A stretch of 64,000 nt of DNA from Paenibacillus catalpae. GTDB lineage: Bacteria; Bacillota; Bacilli; Paenibacillales; Paenibacillaceae. The position numbers and the translations under genes were made by a program. The notes below the pieces were generated by a model. That model did not search any database. It was not told the DNA's origin and saw only the letters and a program-made list of their open reading frames with translations. Location of the stretch: NCBI RefSeq assembly GCF_900112695.1, contig NZ_FOMT01000002.1, positions 186,001 to 250,000 on the forward strand. The letters run 5' to 3'. Below, one piece after another: positions 1 through 8,037 of this stretch. Position 1 is the stretch's first letter; the number at the start of each line of letters is the position of its first letter.

Positions 1-954
1 GCTGAGCAGACACCTGCCTCCATCTGCGTGTTAATGGAACTGATCGAAGATTTGCTGCCTGCCGGCGTAGTGAATATCGTAAACGGTTTTGGTCTGGAAG
101 CGGGCAAACCATTGGCATCAAGCAATCGGATTGCGAAAATCGCCTTCACAGGCGAAACAACAACCGGCCGCCTCATTATGCAATATGCCTCGCAGAACCT
201 CATTCCTGTGACCCTGGAGCTGGGCGGCAAATCGCCAAACATCTTCTTCGAGGACATTATGGCGAAGGACGATGCTCTCTTCGACAAAGCGCTCGAAGGC
301 TTTACGCTGTTTGCGCTGAACCAGGGGGAGGTATGTACATGCCCGTCACGCGCGCTTATTCAGGAGTCGATCTACGACAGCTTTATGGAGAAGGCGCTGC
401 GGCGTGTCGCATCCATTAAGCAGGGCAATCCGCTCGACACGGATACCATGATTGGTGCGCAGGTCTCTACCGAGCAGATGGAGAAAATATTAAGCTACAT
501 CGACATTGGCCGCCAGGAAGGCGCCGAATGTTTGATTGGCGGGGGACGCGCCGCGCTTTCGGGCGATATTGCGCAAGGCTACTATATTCAGCCGACGGTG
601 CTTCGCGGAGACAACAGCATGCGCATTTTCCAGGAAGAGATCTTTGGGCCGGTTGTTGCGGTCACGACGTTCCGTTCACAGGAAGAGGCGCTCGCGATCG
701 CTAATGATACGTTGTACGGTCTTGGAGCAGGAGTCTGGACACGGGACATTAATGCGGCCTTCCGCATGGGCAGACAGATCGAAGCAGGGCGCGTCTGGAC
801 GAACTGCTACCATGCTTATCCGGCACATGCCGCATTTGGCGGCTACAAAATGTCCGGCGTCGGTCGCGAGAATCATAAGATGATGCTGTCGCATTACCAG
901 CAGACGAAAAACCTGCTCGTCAGCTACAGCCCTGATGCGCTAGGCTTTTTCTAA
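1..954 (+). CDS. aldehyde dehydrogenase, C-terminal part (cut by the window edge)
   Basis: The reading frame is open from base 1, so the N-terminal Rossmann part lies upstream. The visible 317 residues carry the NAD-linked aldehyde dehydrogenase signatures: a LELGGKSPN active-site glutamate segment, the catalytic cysteine in [11 protein letters not shown], the EEIFGPV segment and a C-terminal GGYKMSG segment. The form resembles acetaldehyde dehydrogenases of the AcoD/ExaC type, which oxidise short aldehydes to acids with NAD in the cytoplasm. The stop is one base before the next gene, a DUF779 protein, a pairing often seen with this ALDH type. Exact substrate is inferred. Confidence 0.93.
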   Translation, partial: AEQTPASICVLMELIEDLLPAGVVNIVNGFGLEAGKPLASSNRIAKIAFTGETTTGRLIMQYASQNLIPVTLELGGKSPNIFFEDIMAKDDALFDKALEGFTLFALNQGEVCTCPSRALIQESIYDSFMEKALRRVASIKQGNPLDTDTMIGAQVSTEQMEKILSYIDIGRQEGAECLIGGGRAALSGDIAQGYYIQPTVLRGDNSMRIFQEEIFGPVVAVTTFRSQEEALAIANDTLYGLGAGVWTRDINAAFRMGRQIEAGRVWTNCYHAYPAHAAFGGYKMSGVGRENHKMMLSHYQQTKNLLVSYSPDALGFF

Positions 955-955
955 T

Positions 956-1327
956 ATGGCAGCGGAATCTGTGCTGAAGGTGCTTGCCACAAACAGCGCG
1001 CTTGAATTGATCGGGAAGCTTCGGGCGAAGCATGGCGACGTGATGTTTCATCAATCGGGCGGTTGTTGCGATGGCAGCTCCCCGATGTGCTTTCCGCTAG
1101 GCGAGTTCCTGATCGGTGATCAGGATGTAAGGCTTGGCGAGATTGGCGGAGCTCCCTTCTATATGAGCAGGGCGCAATACGAGTATTGGAAAAATACGCA
1201 GCTCATCATCGACGTTGTCCCCGGGAGGGGCGGAATGTTCTCGCTGGAAGGGCCGGAAGGCTTAAGATTCCTGACGAGATCCCGCGTCTTTACTTCGGAG
1301 GAGCTGCGCAGCTTAGGTCTCCTGTAA
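956..1327 (+). CDS. DUF779 family protein, partner of the aldehyde dehydrogenase
   Basis: A 123-residue protein with the DUF779 signature: an FHQSGGCCDGSSPMC segment near residue 35 and a central IGGAPFYM segment. The clustered cysteines could bind metal, but that is inference. It starts one base after the ALDH stop, so translational coupling is likely and the two proteins probably serve the same aldehyde oxidation. Biochemical function of DUF779 is unknown to me. A hairpin terminator follows directly. Confidence 0.88.
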   Translation: MAAESVLKVLATNSALELIGKLRAKHGDVMFHQSGGCCDGSSPMCFPLGEFLIGDQDVRLGEIGGAPFYMSRAQYEYWKNTQLIIDVVPGRGGMFSLEGPEGLRFLTRSRVFTSEELRSLGLL

Positions 1328-1332
1328 GAGAG

Positions 1333-1379
1333 AAAAAGGTCTCCGCTTTGCCTTCACCAGGCACTGCAGAGACCTTTTT
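1333..1379. terminator. bidirectional intrinsic terminator
   Basis: Perfect 11-base inverted repeat AAAAAGGTCTC / GAGACCTTTTT with a T-run on either strand. It lies between the convergent DUF779 gene and the small gene that ends at 1398. Confidence 0.85.
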
Positions 1380-1397
1380 CACGCCCGGAAGAAGAGA

Positions 1398-1595
1398 TTA
1401 GTTCTCTAATTCCTCGCTGTATGCGCCGACGCGGTAATCATCGGTCTTCTCGCCGTCTTCCCAAATCTCGACGAACAGCGCATCGCAGTTCTCGAAATCC
1501 TCCGCCTTCAGCGCGAGCACTCTTTCCTCGTCATCGCCGACATATACATTTTCCATCCCGTCTTCCGTGAACGAGACAACCACATAAATTTTCAT
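1398..1595 (-). CDS. small acidic hypothetical protein (65 aa)
   Basis: Begins MKIYVVVSF and is rich in Asp and Glu, with a core that looks like alternating strands (KIYVVVSF, ENVYVG, ALFVEIW). I do not recognise a family. The start at 1595 is preferred over one 22 codons upstream because GGAGGG sits a suitable distance before it. It is convergent with the ALDH operon and shares its terminator. No signal peptide or membrane segment, so probably cytoplasmic. Confidence 0.7.
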   Translation of the reverse strand: MKIYVVVSFTEDGMENVYVGDDEERVLALKAEDFENCDALFVEIWEDGEKTDDYRVGAYSEELEN

Positions 1596-1750
1596 TCTTG
1601 CTGGCCCTCCATTGCACTTGTTATTGAAGCAGTATACCATAAAGGGCTTATCTCGCCACATCCGGCTTCATGAGATTATTGCCATAATTTGAATCAGCCC
1701 CGGAAAAATGGGTAATAGTAGTGGAAGAGTTAGGAACGGGGGGATTCAAG

Positions 1751-2560
1751 ATGAAGTTTACGCCCGAGCAGCGGATTACGCTGCATGGCTTTAATAATTT
1801 GACGAAGTCGCTTAGCTTCAATATGTACGATATCTGCTTTACGAAGACGAAGGAAGAGCGCGAGGCTTACATTGCCTACATCGATGAACAGTACAATTCG
1901 GATCGCCTGACGAAAATTTTGAAGCAGGTAGCCGATATCATCGGCGCGCACGTGCTGAATATTGCGAAGCAGGATTATGTACCGCAGGGTGCCAGCGTAA
2001 CGATCCTCGTCTCGGAAGGACCCATTGTTGAGGTGCCGAACGAATCGACGTATGACGAGTCGCCGGGGCCGCTTCCGGACAATGTTGTGCTCCAGCTCGA
2101 CAAAAGCCATATTACCGTTCATACGTATCCCGAATATCATCCGAGCGAAGGAATCAGTACATTCCGTGCAGATATCGACGTTGCCACCTGCGGAGAGATT
2201 TCGCCGCTCAAGGCGCTTAATTATTTGATTCATTCGTTTGATACGGACATTATGACGATTGATTACCGGGTGAGGGGTTTTACAAGGGATATTAGCGGCA
2301 ACAAGCTGTTTATCGACCATGATATCAACTCGATCCAGAACTATATTCCGGATGAAGTGATCGATCAATATGACATGATTGACGTGAACGTGTATCAGGA
2401 AAATATTTTCCACACCAAATGCAAGCTGCGGGAATTCGACCTCAATAACTACCTGTTCGGTTATACGAAGGACAAGCTGAGCATGGACGAGCAGATGGAG
2501 ATTACGGAGCGGCTGAAGGACGAGATGTATGAGATCTTTTACGGGAAAAATATTAAATGA
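1751..2560 (+). CDS. speD: S-adenosylmethionine decarboxylase proenzyme (E. coli-type SpeD)
   Basis: A 269-residue protein of the long bacterial AdoMet decarboxylase class, which supplies the aminopropyl donor for spermidine synthesis. The self-cleavage site is visible as [13 protein letters not shown], with Lys118-Ser119; the serine becomes the pyruvoyl cofactor after cleavage into beta and alpha chains. A GTG 30 bases upstream also opens the frame, but the ATG at 1751 has a G-rich ribosome site (GGGGGG) at proper spacing and matches the family N-terminus. It is monocistronic, ending in a terminator; no spermidine synthase gene is in the window. Confidence 0.94.
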   Translation: MKFTPEQRITLHGFNNLTKSLSFNMYDICFTKTKEEREAYIAYIDEQYNSDRLTKILKQVADIIGAHVLNIAKQDYVPQGASVTILVSEGPIVEVPNESTYDESPGPLPDNVVLQLDKSHITVHTYPEYHPSEGISTFRADIDVATCGEISPLKALNYLIHSFDTDIMTIDYRVRGFTRDISGNKLFIDHDINSIQNYIPDEVIDQYDMIDVNVYQENIFHTKCKLREFDLNNYLFGYTKDKLSMDEQMEITERLKDEMYEIFYGKNIK

Positions 2561-2568
2561 GGTTAGAG

Positions 2569-2598
2569 ACCGGGGGAACAGGCTTCTCCCGGTTTTTT
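2569..2598 (+). terminator. intrinsic terminator of speD
   Basis: Nine-base stem ACCGGGGGA / TCTCCCGGT with one G-T pair, a 7-base loop and a six-base T-run. Confidence 0.85.
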
Positions 2599-2700
2599 GG
2601 CGCGTTCAATCGGCCGATTAAATTCCAAGCCCTGATATAAGTTCCGTTTCGCCTTGTGGTATGATTAAGCAAATTCATTTTTTTGGGGGGAGAACCATTT

Positions 2701-3189
2701 ATGGCAATAGAGATCGAACGGAAATTTCTTCTGGCGGTACCTTATGAGTCTATCGGAGACCGTATTCAGGTGCGCTCGGAGCAGCGGATCGAACAGACTT
2801 ACTTGGCATTGGAGGCCGATCAGGAGCTGCGCGTGCGCCGGATTACGGATGTGGGCAGCGGGGAAGTGACGTATACGCACACGTTCAAGAAAGGCTTCGG
2901 CATTAAACGCGAGGAAGTGGAATACTCGATTAATGCGGGGCTGTACGAGCAGGTTGTGAAGGCGTTTGGAGCGGTTGCCCTGACGAAAAACCGGATCACG
3001 GCGGACTGGAACGGTGTCGTGATCGAGATCGATATTTACGACCAGATTCAGTTGACCGTGCTTGAGGTCGAGTTCGACTCCGAAGAAGCGGCCAATGCGT
3101 TTGTCGCACCGGACTGGTTCGGCGAGGACATCAGCAGCTCGAAGGAATACAGCAACAAGACCGTCTGGAAGCAGCTGCAGCAGAAGTAG
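2701..3189 (+). CDS. CYTH domain protein (triphosphate tunnel enzyme)
   Basis: A 162-residue single-domain CYTH protein. The diagnostic ExExK motif is at residues 4-8 (EIERK) and further charged strands follow (ELRVRRI, YTHTFKKG, VVIEIDIY, VLEVEFDSEE) as in the eight-stranded tunnel fold. Relatives hydrolyse inorganic triphosphate or make cAMP; for a short bacterial form with no second domain, tripolyphosphatase activity is the better guess. The ATG at 2701 is preferred over a TTG 18 bases upstream because GGGGGG precedes it. It leads a tight three-gene run with the P-loop protein 12 bases downstream. Confidence 0.88.
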   Translation: MAIEIERKFLLAVPYESIGDRIQVRSEQRIEQTYLALEADQELRVRRITDVGSGEVTYTHTFKKGFGIKREEVEYSINAGLYEQVVKAFGAVALTKNRITADWNGVVIEIDIYDQIQLTVLEVEFDSEEAANAFVAPDWFGEDISSSKEYSNKTVWKQLQQK

Positions 3190-3201
3190 GAGGCGGAAGA
3201 G

Positions 3202-3795
3202 ATGCGGAAGCTTGTGTTTTTCGTTGGCGGCGCGGGGGCGGGGAAAACAACGCTGGCCAAGTCGCTCGCCCGTAAGCGCGGCGCGGCTGTATTTGATATG
3301 GACACGCTCCTGCGGCCTGCTGCCGTTCAGATTATGACAATTGCCGGACTTGATCCGTACGACCGCGACTCGGAAGAGTATAAGCTGCTGTGCCGGGATC
3401 TGGGCTACCGGATGACGATGGACGCAGCGCTTGAAAATATCGACGTAGGCACGGATGCCTTCGTTATTGGCCCGTTCACGAAAGAAACAAGCGATCCGGC
3501 CTGGATCGTGCAGGAACTGGCCTCGATTGGCGCTACTCTGCATGATGTGGATGTGAAGGCGATTATTGTTTATTTGCAGGATGATAGCCTTCATTATAGC
3601 CGGATCGAGCAGCGAGGGCTGGCGACGGATCAATATAAGCTGGGACATTGGGATTCCTTTAGCCGCTCGCTTGGGCGAAGGGCGCTAGCTTGGGAGCTGC
3701 CTGAATCGTCGGTATTGTACTATGACAACTCCCGGGCTTTTGACGAAGCGGCGCTGGAGCGTTTGGAAAGGTTCGTGTATGGCGATGTTATTTGA
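3202..3795 (+). CDS. P-loop NTPase / kinase-like protein
   Basis: A 197-residue protein with a Walker A motif GGAGAGKTT at residues 9-17 and an FDMDTLL segment at the second strand, as in small AAA-type or Zeta-toxin-like kinases. A predicted lid with several Arg residues (EQRGLATDQYK) follows. It probably phosphorylates a small substrate or uses ATP; the substrate cannot be read from sequence. It follows the CYTH gene by 12 bases and overlaps the next gene by 17 bases, so the three are likely one transcript. Confidence 0.8.
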   Translation: MRKLVFFVGGAGAGKTTLAKSLARKRGAAVFDMDTLLRPAAVQIMTIAGLDPYDRDSEEYKLLCRDLGYRMTMDAALENIDVGTDAFVIGPFTKETSDPAWIVQELASIGATLHDVDVKAIIVYLQDDSLHYSRIEQRGLATDQYKLGHWDSFSRSLGRRALAWELPESSVLYYDNSRAFDEAALERLERFVYGDVI

Positions 3796-4321
3796 TCCAA
3801 CGATATATGATAATTTAAAGGTTGCCTTGGAGAACCAGCTATACGATTTGGACAACCTAGATGAACGAGTACGGGTTGTGAATCGCGCAGACCGGCTCGA
3901 TATGGCGGTTATGTCCCGTGAGTTTGCGCTGCAGTTTGTGCTGGCCGGCGAGGATCGGGCGAAGCGGATTATAGGCGAGATCAAGCTGGATAGCTCGCTT
4001 CGTGACCTGGCAACCGAGCTGCTGGAGCTGCAAGAGGGCGATCCGCCGGGCTGCAGTCTACGACTGTTGTTCCATCTGACGGTGGGGGACGTGGAGGCGG
4101 AGTGCCCGCGAATCGAAGCAGCAGTGCGCGAACTGTGGGGGACGGAGCTGTCGGTCACCCAGACACTCCTTTTTGTATATGGCGTGGAGCGCGGCAACTG
4201 CGGATGCCGGGATACGGTCGAGCTCCGCTTCAACCGCCGCATTGACGAGGAGCAAATGAATGATTTGCCCGAGCTGCTCGAGCATATGCTGCTGACGCTT
4301 GAAGCGCTGGAGCATATTTAA
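3779..4321 (+). CDS. hypothetical protein, third gene of the CYTH operon
   Basis: A 180-residue protein that I do not recognise. It is largely helical by composition (many Leu, Glu, Arg), with no membrane segment or signal peptide, and has one cysteine pair in the segment NCGCRDTVELRF near residue 145. The start at 3779 has GGAAAGG six bases upstream and overlaps the end of the P-loop gene. The tight overlap suggests a job shared with the CYTH phosphatase and the NTPase. An alternative start lies two codons downstream. Confidence 0.72.
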   Translation: MAMLFDPTIYDNLKVALENQLYDLDNLDERVRVVNRADRLDMAVMSREFALQFVLAGEDRAKRIIGEIKLDSSLRDLATELLELQEGDPPGCSLRLLFHLTVGDVEAECPRIEAAVRELWGTELSVTQTLLFVYGVERGNCGCRDTVELRFNRRIDEEQMNDLPELLEHMLLTLEALEHI

Positions 4322-4333
4322 AGCTGGCAGAAG

Positions 4334-4552
4334 ATAAGACCCTGTGAGGGTCTTATTAGCGTTTGACGGGTGAATCCGGCATATCTTAAGATGGCGGACC
4401 CCTCGATAAGACCCTAGCAGGGTCCTAAATGGTATATGTAGCTGGAATGAAGGGGAATAAGACCTTGGCAGGGTCTTATCCGATAGCGGAAGTAGTGTGG
4501 ACGGGCGGAATGGTGGAAGAGGCGGCGAGATAAGACCCTGCTAGTGTCTTAT
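4334..4552. repeat. four spaced palindromes of the ATAAGACCCT family
   Basis: Four inverted repeats at about 4334-4356, 4406-4429, 4457-4479 and 4530-4552. The first is a perfect ten-base pair ATAAGACCCT / AGGGTCTTAT with a three-base centre; the others have one or two changes. Spacing is about 50-75 bases. None is followed by a T-run, so they do not look like ordinary terminators. They lie in a gene-free stretch between the unknown gene ending at 4321 and the convergent ABC permease. Confidence 0.85.
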
Positions 4553-4600
4553 TGGGCTCCTGGATTGCTGTTGGTGCGGACGGAAGCAACTCTAACTAGC

Positions 4601-4932
4601 GAGGTTAAGATCCCTGAGGGACCTTAACCTGCCCCACGAGGGCGAAAAGAAAGTCTTTAAGGTCCCTGAGGGACCTTAAGTACTCGCAGAATGCCCGAAA
4701 CTCCGCGGCTAGAGGCTATTTTCAAGAGGTTAAGATCCCTGAGGGGCCTGAACCTGCCCCACGAATGCAATAAGAAAGGCTTTAAGGTCCCTCATGGACC
4801 TTAAATACACGCAAAATGCCCGAAACTGCGCGGCTAGAGGCTATTTTCAATGGGTTAAGGTCTCTGAGGGACCTTTACCTACCGCGCACGTGTAAAAGAA
4901 AACCGTTAACCTCCCTCTGGGACCTTAACGGC
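4601..4932. repeat. 125-bp tandem direct repeat, each unit holding two TTAAGGTCCCT palindromes
   Basis: Unit 1 is 4601-4725, unit 2 is 4726-4850 and a diverged partial unit 3 is 4851-4932. Each unit has a palindrome of the form GGTTAAGATCCCT...CTTAACC followed about 27 bases later by TTAAGGTCCCT G AGGGACCTTAA (perfect at 4657-4679). The segment between palindromes is also conserved between units 1 and 2 (for example GCCCGAAACT and GGCTAGAGGCTATTTTCAA). No T-runs follow. Function unknown; it could be a structured RNA, a protein-binding array or an extragenic repeat family. Confidence 0.88.
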
Positions 4933-5045
4933 GAAACCGGGGGAGAGGCCGAACTAGTGACCTCACCCCGGGTGGCAGCAACCTCGGGCTGCGGATGGTG
5001 CCGCGGAATGCGGGCAACCGCAGGCCATACCCGGCCAAGCCGCCC

Positions 5046-5858
5046 CTACAGCGGCAGATCGCGCTTGCTGAAGGCGATAATGCCTGAGGCGAAGCAGGCG
5101 AGGCCAATCGCGAGCAGCACCAGCGAGGCGAGCAGCGGATCCCCGCTGCCTGCAGCGATATCGCTTGGCCGGTAGAGCGAGAAGATCGAGCCGTACCTCA
5201 GCCATTCGACGCTGCCGCTGATTTTGCCGAGCATATCGAAAGCGAACATCCCGATGATGATAAACCCGGAGGTACCAAGCGCCTTCTTCTCATCATTCAT
5301 AACCGAAGAGATAAGGAACGTGATGCCGCTTGCCGCGATGAACAGCATCCAGGCCACCACGTTCATCTCGATGTATCTCGCTCCGTTGAATGCAAACTTT
5401 TCCCCGATAAACCAGACATATCCGAGCAGGCCGGCACCTGTTGTCACCAGAATAATGAGCAACAATCCTGTGGACAGTACGCTTGCTTGTGTAACCGCAA
5501 CCTGCCTGCGGGTTGTTGGCGTTGACAACAGATAGGACATTGAGCCTTGATCCACCAAACGGGCCATCAGCCCGGTCGACAGCATAATGCTGAATATGGA
5601 CAGAAGCAGGGGCAATATCAGCCCGTAATATTCGCCGGAGATAAAAGCTTCCATACTGCCAAAGCCGCCTTGAATATTGAAGGCATTTACGAGCCCCTCG
5701 GGCATTGATTTAAGCAGCTCGTTAAGGGCTCCCGTATTATCCGCAATGCCGGGATACAGCCAGAACATAAGCAGAATATAGAACGCTGATCCAAAGGCGT
5801 AATTGCTCATGCCCTTCGCATGAATCTTCATCATTTGCTTGAACAATGCGAGGTTCAT
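5046..5858 (-). CDS. ABC-2 type transporter permease
   Basis: A 270-residue membrane protein with about six hydrophobic segments and the ABC-2 permease pattern (SYLLSTPTTRRQVAVTQ after the second segment). It pairs with the ATPase encoded just upstream: its ATG overlaps the ATPase stop by four bases (ATGA), so the two are coupled. Together they form a small efflux or export pump of unknown cargo. The divergent TetR gene suggests that a toxic or signalling small molecule induces it. Confidence 0.88.
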   Translation of the reverse strand: MNLALFKQMMKIHAKGMSNYAFGSAFYILLMFWLYPGIADNTGALNELLKSMPEGLVNAFNIQGGFGSMEAFISGEYYGLILPLLLSIFSIMLSTGLMARLVDQGSMSYLLSTPTTRRQVAVTQASVLSTGLLLIILVTTGAGLLGYVWFIGEKFAFNGARYIEMNVVAWMLFIAASGITFLISSVMNDEKKALGTSGFIIIGMFAFDMLGKISGSVEWLRYGSIFSLYRPSDIAAGSGDPLLASLVLLAIGLACFASGIIAFSKRDLPL

Positions 5859-6760
5859 CCGGCAACAGCCCCTTTCCCGGCATCGTTCCGATCGTAATAC
5901 TGCATGAAGACGTCCTCGAGATTTTGCGCGGTAATATCCAGGCTGCGCACCTTATATTTCGCAGCTTCATGAATCAGCTCGTTATAATTGCCCTGTACGG
6001 CGACTATGACGTTTCTTCCGTCATGAGACTCGACCGGCACATGGCCGTCACGCACAAACGCCTCTGCATCCTCCGAATGCTCGAACACGATCACAACCAG
6101 CTTCCGCTGCATCGATTGCAGCTCATGAATATTGTTCGTCGCCACCAGACGGCCGTCCTTAATAATGGCGGCGCGGTCACAGGTCCTCTCAATCTCGGGA
6201 AAGCTGTGTGAGGACATAAGAAAAGTGGTCCCCCGGGCTTTCTCCTCCACCACAAGCTCAATGAACAGCTGCTGCATAAGCGGATCTAGGCCGGAGGTCG
6301 GCTCATCCAGAATAATCAGCTCCGGGCTGTGCATAAATGCGGCGACAATGCCGACCTTTTGCTTCATCCCTTTGGACATTTTCCGGATCGGGGTCGTCAC
6401 ATCGAACTGGAGTCGGTCGATCAGCTGCTTACGCTTGGCCGTGCTGTCCACGCGCTGCATACGGGCCAGAAAATCAAGAAACTCCTTGCCCGTCATACCT
6501 TCGATAAAAGCAATTTCCCCCGGCAAATAACCGACCAGCTTCTGCACGATGCCCTGCTGCTTCCACGTATCAAGCCCTTTAATGGACGCGCTCCCGCGGT
6601 CGGGCTTCATGAAACCCATAATATGGCGGATCGTCGTGGATTTCCCGGCACCGTTAGGTCCAATAAAGCCAAACACTTCACCTTGCTCGACGGTAAAGGA
6701 CACATCGGAAATCCCTTTTCCGCCAGGAAAAAGCTTCGTTAAACCGTCTACGACCAGCAT
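5855..6760 (-). CDS. ABC transporter ATP-binding protein
   Basis: A 301-residue ATPase with Walker A GPNGAGKST, Q-loop GYLPGEI, signature MSKGMKQKV, Walker B LIILDEPTSGLDP and a switch His in SSHSFPE. It energises the permease that follows with a four-base overlap. The start at 6760 is chosen because AAGAGGTG stands just upstream; longer frames would run into the promoter. The C-terminal 80 residues after the ATPase core are typical of ABC-2 exporter ATPases. Confidence 0.92.
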   Translation of the reverse strand: MLVVDGLTKLFPGGKGISDVSFTVEQGEVFGFIGPNGAGKSTTIRHIMGFMKPDRGSASIKGLDTWKQQGIVQKLVGYLPGEIAFIEGMTGKEFLDFLARMQRVDSTAKRKQLIDRLQFDVTTPIRKMSKGMKQKVGIVAAFMHSPELIILDEPTSGLDPLMQQLFIELVVEEKARGTTFLMSSHSFPEIERTCDRAAIIKDGRLVATNNIHELQSMQRKLVVIVFEHSEDAEAFVRDGHVPVESHDGRNVIVAVQGNYNELIHEAAKYKVRSLDITAQNLEDVFMQYYDRNDAGKGAVAG

Positions 6761-6788
6761 GCTGACCGCACCTCTTTTCGAAATAAAT

Positions 6789-6883
6789 ATGAAATATATA
6801 TAGTTCATGATTTCATAATTATGATAGGCTCGGTCAAAGGAGAAGTCAATGGGTTATGAAATATTTATGTGGTATAATTTCAT
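6789..6883. promoter_or_regulatory. paired inverted repeats between tetR and the ABC operon (probable TetR operators)
   Basis: Two sites have the same half-sites and spacing: ATGAAAT-N14-ATTTCAT at 6789-6816 and again at 6856-6883. Between them a perfect 12-base palindrome TCATAATTATGA lies at 6813-6824. The second site overlaps a TATAAT (6873-6878) positioned for the tetR gene, and the first lies just downstream of the ABC promoter, so one repressor could control both. Confidence 0.78.
6821..6849 (-). promoter_or_regulatory. promoter of the ABC exporter operon
   Basis: On the minus strand TTGACT (6844-6849) is followed by a 17-base spacer and TATCAT (6821-6826). The -10 overlaps the TCATAATTATGA palindrome. 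Confidence 0.65.
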
Positions 6884-6911
6884 TAAATTCATACAAGAGC
6901 CGGAGGGTAAC

Positions 6912-7514
6912 ATGAACGGATTTGAAAAAAGAGCCGAGCAGCTCAAAGCCAAGATCAGAGCTGCCGTTTTCAATATGCTGCAAACCTGCGAGCCTAAAAA
7001 TATCCGCATCGCCGACATTGCTTCCGAAGCAGGAGTATCGCAGGTGACGATCTATAACTATTTTGGCAGCAAGGAGGATCTTATCCGGGATGTCTTCATG
7101 CAATATGTATCGGAGCATGTGGATGACTTTGAGGTTTTTATGAGCCAAGGTCCCACGTTCCAGCAGTTCGTTCAGTATGTGGTCCTTGCCGATAAGGAAG
7201 CCTTCCGCAGATTCTCGCCGGAATTCATTCAACAGATGATGAGCGGGGATCCGGAGTTTGCCAAATATATCGACGAGGTCACGCAGCAGAGAGCCATGCC
7301 TCTCATGCTTGCATTTATAGAAGAATGCAAACGGAAAGGGCAAATATCGGATAAAGTATCCACCGAGATGATCCTGACCTATGTGAATATGTTTGTATCG
7401 CAATCCCAAAAGCTGCTGGAGCAGGCGCAGCAAAGCGGGAAGGGAGAGCAATTTTTCGAAGAGTTTCTTCACTTGTTCTTCTACGGCGTCTGCGGGATTG
7501 AGCCCGGGTCTTAA
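6912..7514 (+). CDS. TetR/AcrR family transcriptional regulator
   Basis: A 200-residue protein with an N-terminal TetR helix-turn-helix (IRIADIASEAGVSQVTIYNYF at about residues 28-48) and a helical C-terminal ligand domain. ATG 6912 has GGAGGG just upstream. It is divergent from the ABC exporter, and twin inverted repeats between them suggest it represses both itself and the exporter until a ligand binds. The ligand is unknown. Confidence 0.9.
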   Translation: MNGFEKRAEQLKAKIRAAVFNMLQTCEPKNIRIADIASEAGVSQVTIYNYFGSKEDLIRDVFMQYVSEHVDDFEVFMSQGPTFQQFVQYVVLADKEAFRRFSPEFIQQMMSGDPEFAKYIDEVTQQRAMPLMLAFIEECKRKGQISDKVSTEMILTYVNMFVSQSQKLLEQAQQSGKGEQFFEEFLHLFFYGVCGIEPGS

Positions 7515-7545
7515 GCTGCAAGGGATACCAACAGCAACGTAATAA

Positions 7546-7575
7546 TTGCTATTACGCCCCGGCTATTGGTACAAT
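7546..7575 (+). promoter_or_regulatory. promoter of the small basic protein gene
   Basis: TTGCTA (7546-7551), 18-base spacer, TACAAT (7570-7575). Confidence 0.5.
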
Positions 7576-7610
7576 ACACCGTATTAGAGATAACAAGGGA
7601 GCTGTATCGA

Positions 7611-7787
7611 TTGACGAAAGCGAAGAAGAGCGGCATCGGGCAAGGAACGGGCAAGAAGGGCTGGAGCCGCTGGGATAAAGCAGCACAGAAGAAGAGCGCG
7701 AAGCGTGTATTCAGCAAGGGGCCAAAGGCCGGTGCAGACAAGAAGGACGCGGCTAAAGGCAACGGTGGAGCCGGAGGCGGAGAATAA
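7611..7787 (+). CDS. small basic Gly/Lys-rich protein (58 aa)
   Basis: The predicted peptide begins at a TTG with GGGAG nine bases upstream and reads TKAKKSGIGQGTGKKG at the start. It is strongly basic (many Lys) with Gly/Ala-rich low-complexity ends and no hydrophobic segment. Such peptides often bind nucleic acid or belong to spore cores, but I cannot place it. A promoter-like pair stands upstream. An overlapping minus-strand frame looks like a shadow of this biased composition. Confidence 0.5.
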   Translation: MTKAKKSGIGQGTGKKGWSRWDKAAQKKSAKRVFSKGPKAGADKKDAAKGNGGAGGGE

Positions 7788-7840
7788 TAGGTTATTGCCT
7801 AATATTCACAGATCCGTTATAGTGAGTGTAATTGCATAAT

Positions 7841-7930
7841 GCGTGCGGGTGCTGGATCAAGTCCGGCTGAGATAGGCAACTTGTTTGTCTGACCGTTAAT
7901 CTGAACCAGGTAATGCTGGCGTAGAGAACC
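7841..7930 (+). promoter_or_regulatory. TPP riboswitch (thi-box)
   Basis: Conserved thi-box blocks are present in order: GCGGGTGC, GGCTGAGAT, GACCGTTAATCTGAACCAGG and TAATGCTGGCGTAGAGAA. It precedes tenA and the thiamin operon and should switch expression off when thiamin pyrophosphate binds. Confidence 0.95.
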
Positions 7931-7942
7931 GATCGAATTGTC

Positions 7943-7976
7943 GCCATTCGTGTATTCTCGAATGGCTTTTTCTGTT
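7943..7976 (+). terminator. terminator of the TPP riboswitch expression platform
   Basis: Eight-base stem GCCATTCG / CGAATGGC with an eight-base loop, followed by TTTTTCTGTT. Its place just after the aptamer marks a transcription-termination mechanism. Confidence 0.88.
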
Positions 7977-8037
7977 GTTCGAACGCCCTCGCGTTTAGTT
8001 ACCTAAGGTTACTAAAACGAAGGAGTGACAAGAAATA

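Noticed and set aside
1730..2413. A 227-codon minus-strand open frame opposite speD
   Set aside because: It mirrors speD, which has its pyruvoyl cleavage site and full family length.
2665..3648. A 327-codon minus-strand open frame across the CYTH and P-loop genes
   Set aside because: Composition is unlike a real protein (Arg/His/Leu rich), no ribosome site, and both plus-strand genes have clear motifs.
4334..4932. CRISPR array
   Set aside because: Repeats are palindromes with similar or repeated spacers and irregular spacing, and no cas gene is near.
4816..5175. Plus-strand open frame running from the palindrome array into the ABC permease
   Set aside because: It overlaps repeats and a well-supported minus-strand permease; no ribosome site or motif.
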